Shown piece after piece: positions 63,604 to 64,000 of a stretch of DNA of 64,000 nt. A program made the position numbers and the translations under genes. This DNA comes from Comamonas serinivorans (lineage in GTDB: Bacteria > Pseudomonadota > Gammaproteobacteria > Burkholderiales > Burkholderiaceae_C), in assembly GCF_002158865.1 (NCBI RefSeq), contig NZ_CP021455.1, positions 1,116,001-1,180,000 on the forward strand. The letters are read 5' to 3'. Position 1 is the stretch's first letter; every line of letters begins with the position of its first letter. The notes beneath the pieces were generated by a model. It ran no database searches. It was not told the origin of the DNA and saw only the letters and a list, made by a program, of their open reading frames with translations.

Positions 63604-64000
63604 TCACCCCGGTGGCATCACACGGCTGAGCCAGGCCTGATCGGGCAAGGCCTGCAGCACGCCGACGTGCGAGGCCAGGTGGGCGCCGCATTGGTTGCCC
63701 AGGGCCAGGGCCGCGGGCAGATCGGCGCCCTGCGCGCGCGCCCAGCAAAAGCCGGCGGCAAAGGCGTCGCCACAGCCCACGGCATCGCCTCCGGGCGCAG
63801 CGGGTAGACCGGGAGCCACCAGGGCGTGGGCTTGCCCGCGTGTCCAGGCCAGACAGCCGTGCTCGCCCAGCGTGACGACCAGCGCCTGCGCGCCCGGGTG
63901 GCGCTGCCAGAACGCCTGCACCGACGCCTGCAGGTGATGCGCGAGCGTGGCGGGCCAATCCGCGGTGTCGCGCGCGGGCCAGGGTTGGTCCAGCAGCTGT
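63604..64000 (-). CDS. PfkB-family sugar kinase (C-terminal part, cut by window edge)
   Basis: The frame enters from the right edge and ends at 63604. ALVVTLGEHGCLAWTRGQA and PGGDAVGCGDAFAAGFCWARAQGADLPAALALGNQCGAHLASHVG contain the PfkB signature 2 with the catalytic Asp in G-C-G-D-A-F. It phosphorylates a sugar or nucleoside; the N-terminal specificity region is outside the window. Confidence 0.88.
   Translation of the reverse strand, partial: QLLDQPWPARDTADWPATLAHHLQASVQAFWQRHPGAQALVVTLGEHGCLAWTRGQAHALVAPGLPAAPGGDAVGCGDAFAAGFCWARAQGADLPAALALGNQCGAHLASHVGVLQALPDQAWLSRVMPPG

Overview
The window is a GC-rich chromosomal segment of a betaproteobacterium, most likely a Comamonadaceae-type Burkholderiales. 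Support comes from the gene families (Bug/TctC solute-binding protein, YceF, DUF4148, a MetH lacking its homocysteine domain behind an S-adenosylhomocysteine riboswitch, CzcI-CzcCBA) and from -24/-12 (sigma-54) promoters. I see no CRISPR array, prophage, insertion sequence or rRNA. One ordinary tRNA (Leu-CAA) is present.

Layout. 1-11.5 kb: edge of an RsmI-like methyltransferase, yceF, a LysE exporter, rluE, a stand-alone hisD, small exported and membrane proteins, a DUF4136 lipoprotein, a Bug protein, and riboswitch-controlled metH. 11.5-23 kb: an RNA-repair-type island centred on rtcR. 23-34 kb: purU, two separate CidA/LrgB-like pairs (one with a divergent LysR regulator), bacterioferritin, an FKBP isomerase, a DEAD-box helicase and a protein with a C-terminal sorting signal. 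34-40.5 kb: a TetR/VOC divergent pair, a class-V aminotransferase, lysA, a TerC-CBS-CorC protein and a GNAT. 41-50 kb: a heavy-metal two-component system divergent from DUF4148-czcI-czcCBA. 50-61 kb: a glycine-rich sorted protein, EI24, a CinA-like protein, then a nitrogen block glnA-DUF4124-ntrB-ntrC-glsA-mtfA with two NtrC sites and a sigma-54 promoter ahead of glnA. 61-64 kb: a GntR/UTRA regulator, tRNA-Leu, cysM and the end of a PfkB kinase.

Two things stand out. First, around rtcR (sigma-54 activator with a CARF sensor domain) I read three good -24/-12 promoters. One drives a transcript whose first element is a tRNA-like RNA closed by a 19-bp stem, followed by a second tRNA-like RNA (17-bp stem) and then a 965-residue protein of unknown function. 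One drives a slipin/SPFH gene through a long leader holding a third tRNA-like fold. One drives rtcA. The two best tRNA-like RNAs share tRNA geometry (2-nt linker, D-arm, anticodon-like arm, 5-nt variable loop, T-arm stacked directly on the closing stem), and their helices differ by compensatory changes. RtcR is known in Salmonella to sense broken tRNAs, so RNAs resembling tRNAs inside its own regulon suggest substrates, decoys or sensors. No rtcB ligase lies in the window.

Second, about 21 copies of a 47-52 bp double-hairpin element occur across the window. The outer arms are AGTATGG-like and CCATACT-like, the inner arms CCGTT/AACGG, and both arms covary. Nine of ten convergent gene pairs hold one. 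Several copies supply the last codons of genes, and one degenerate copy lies in frame inside czcA in a run of rare codons.
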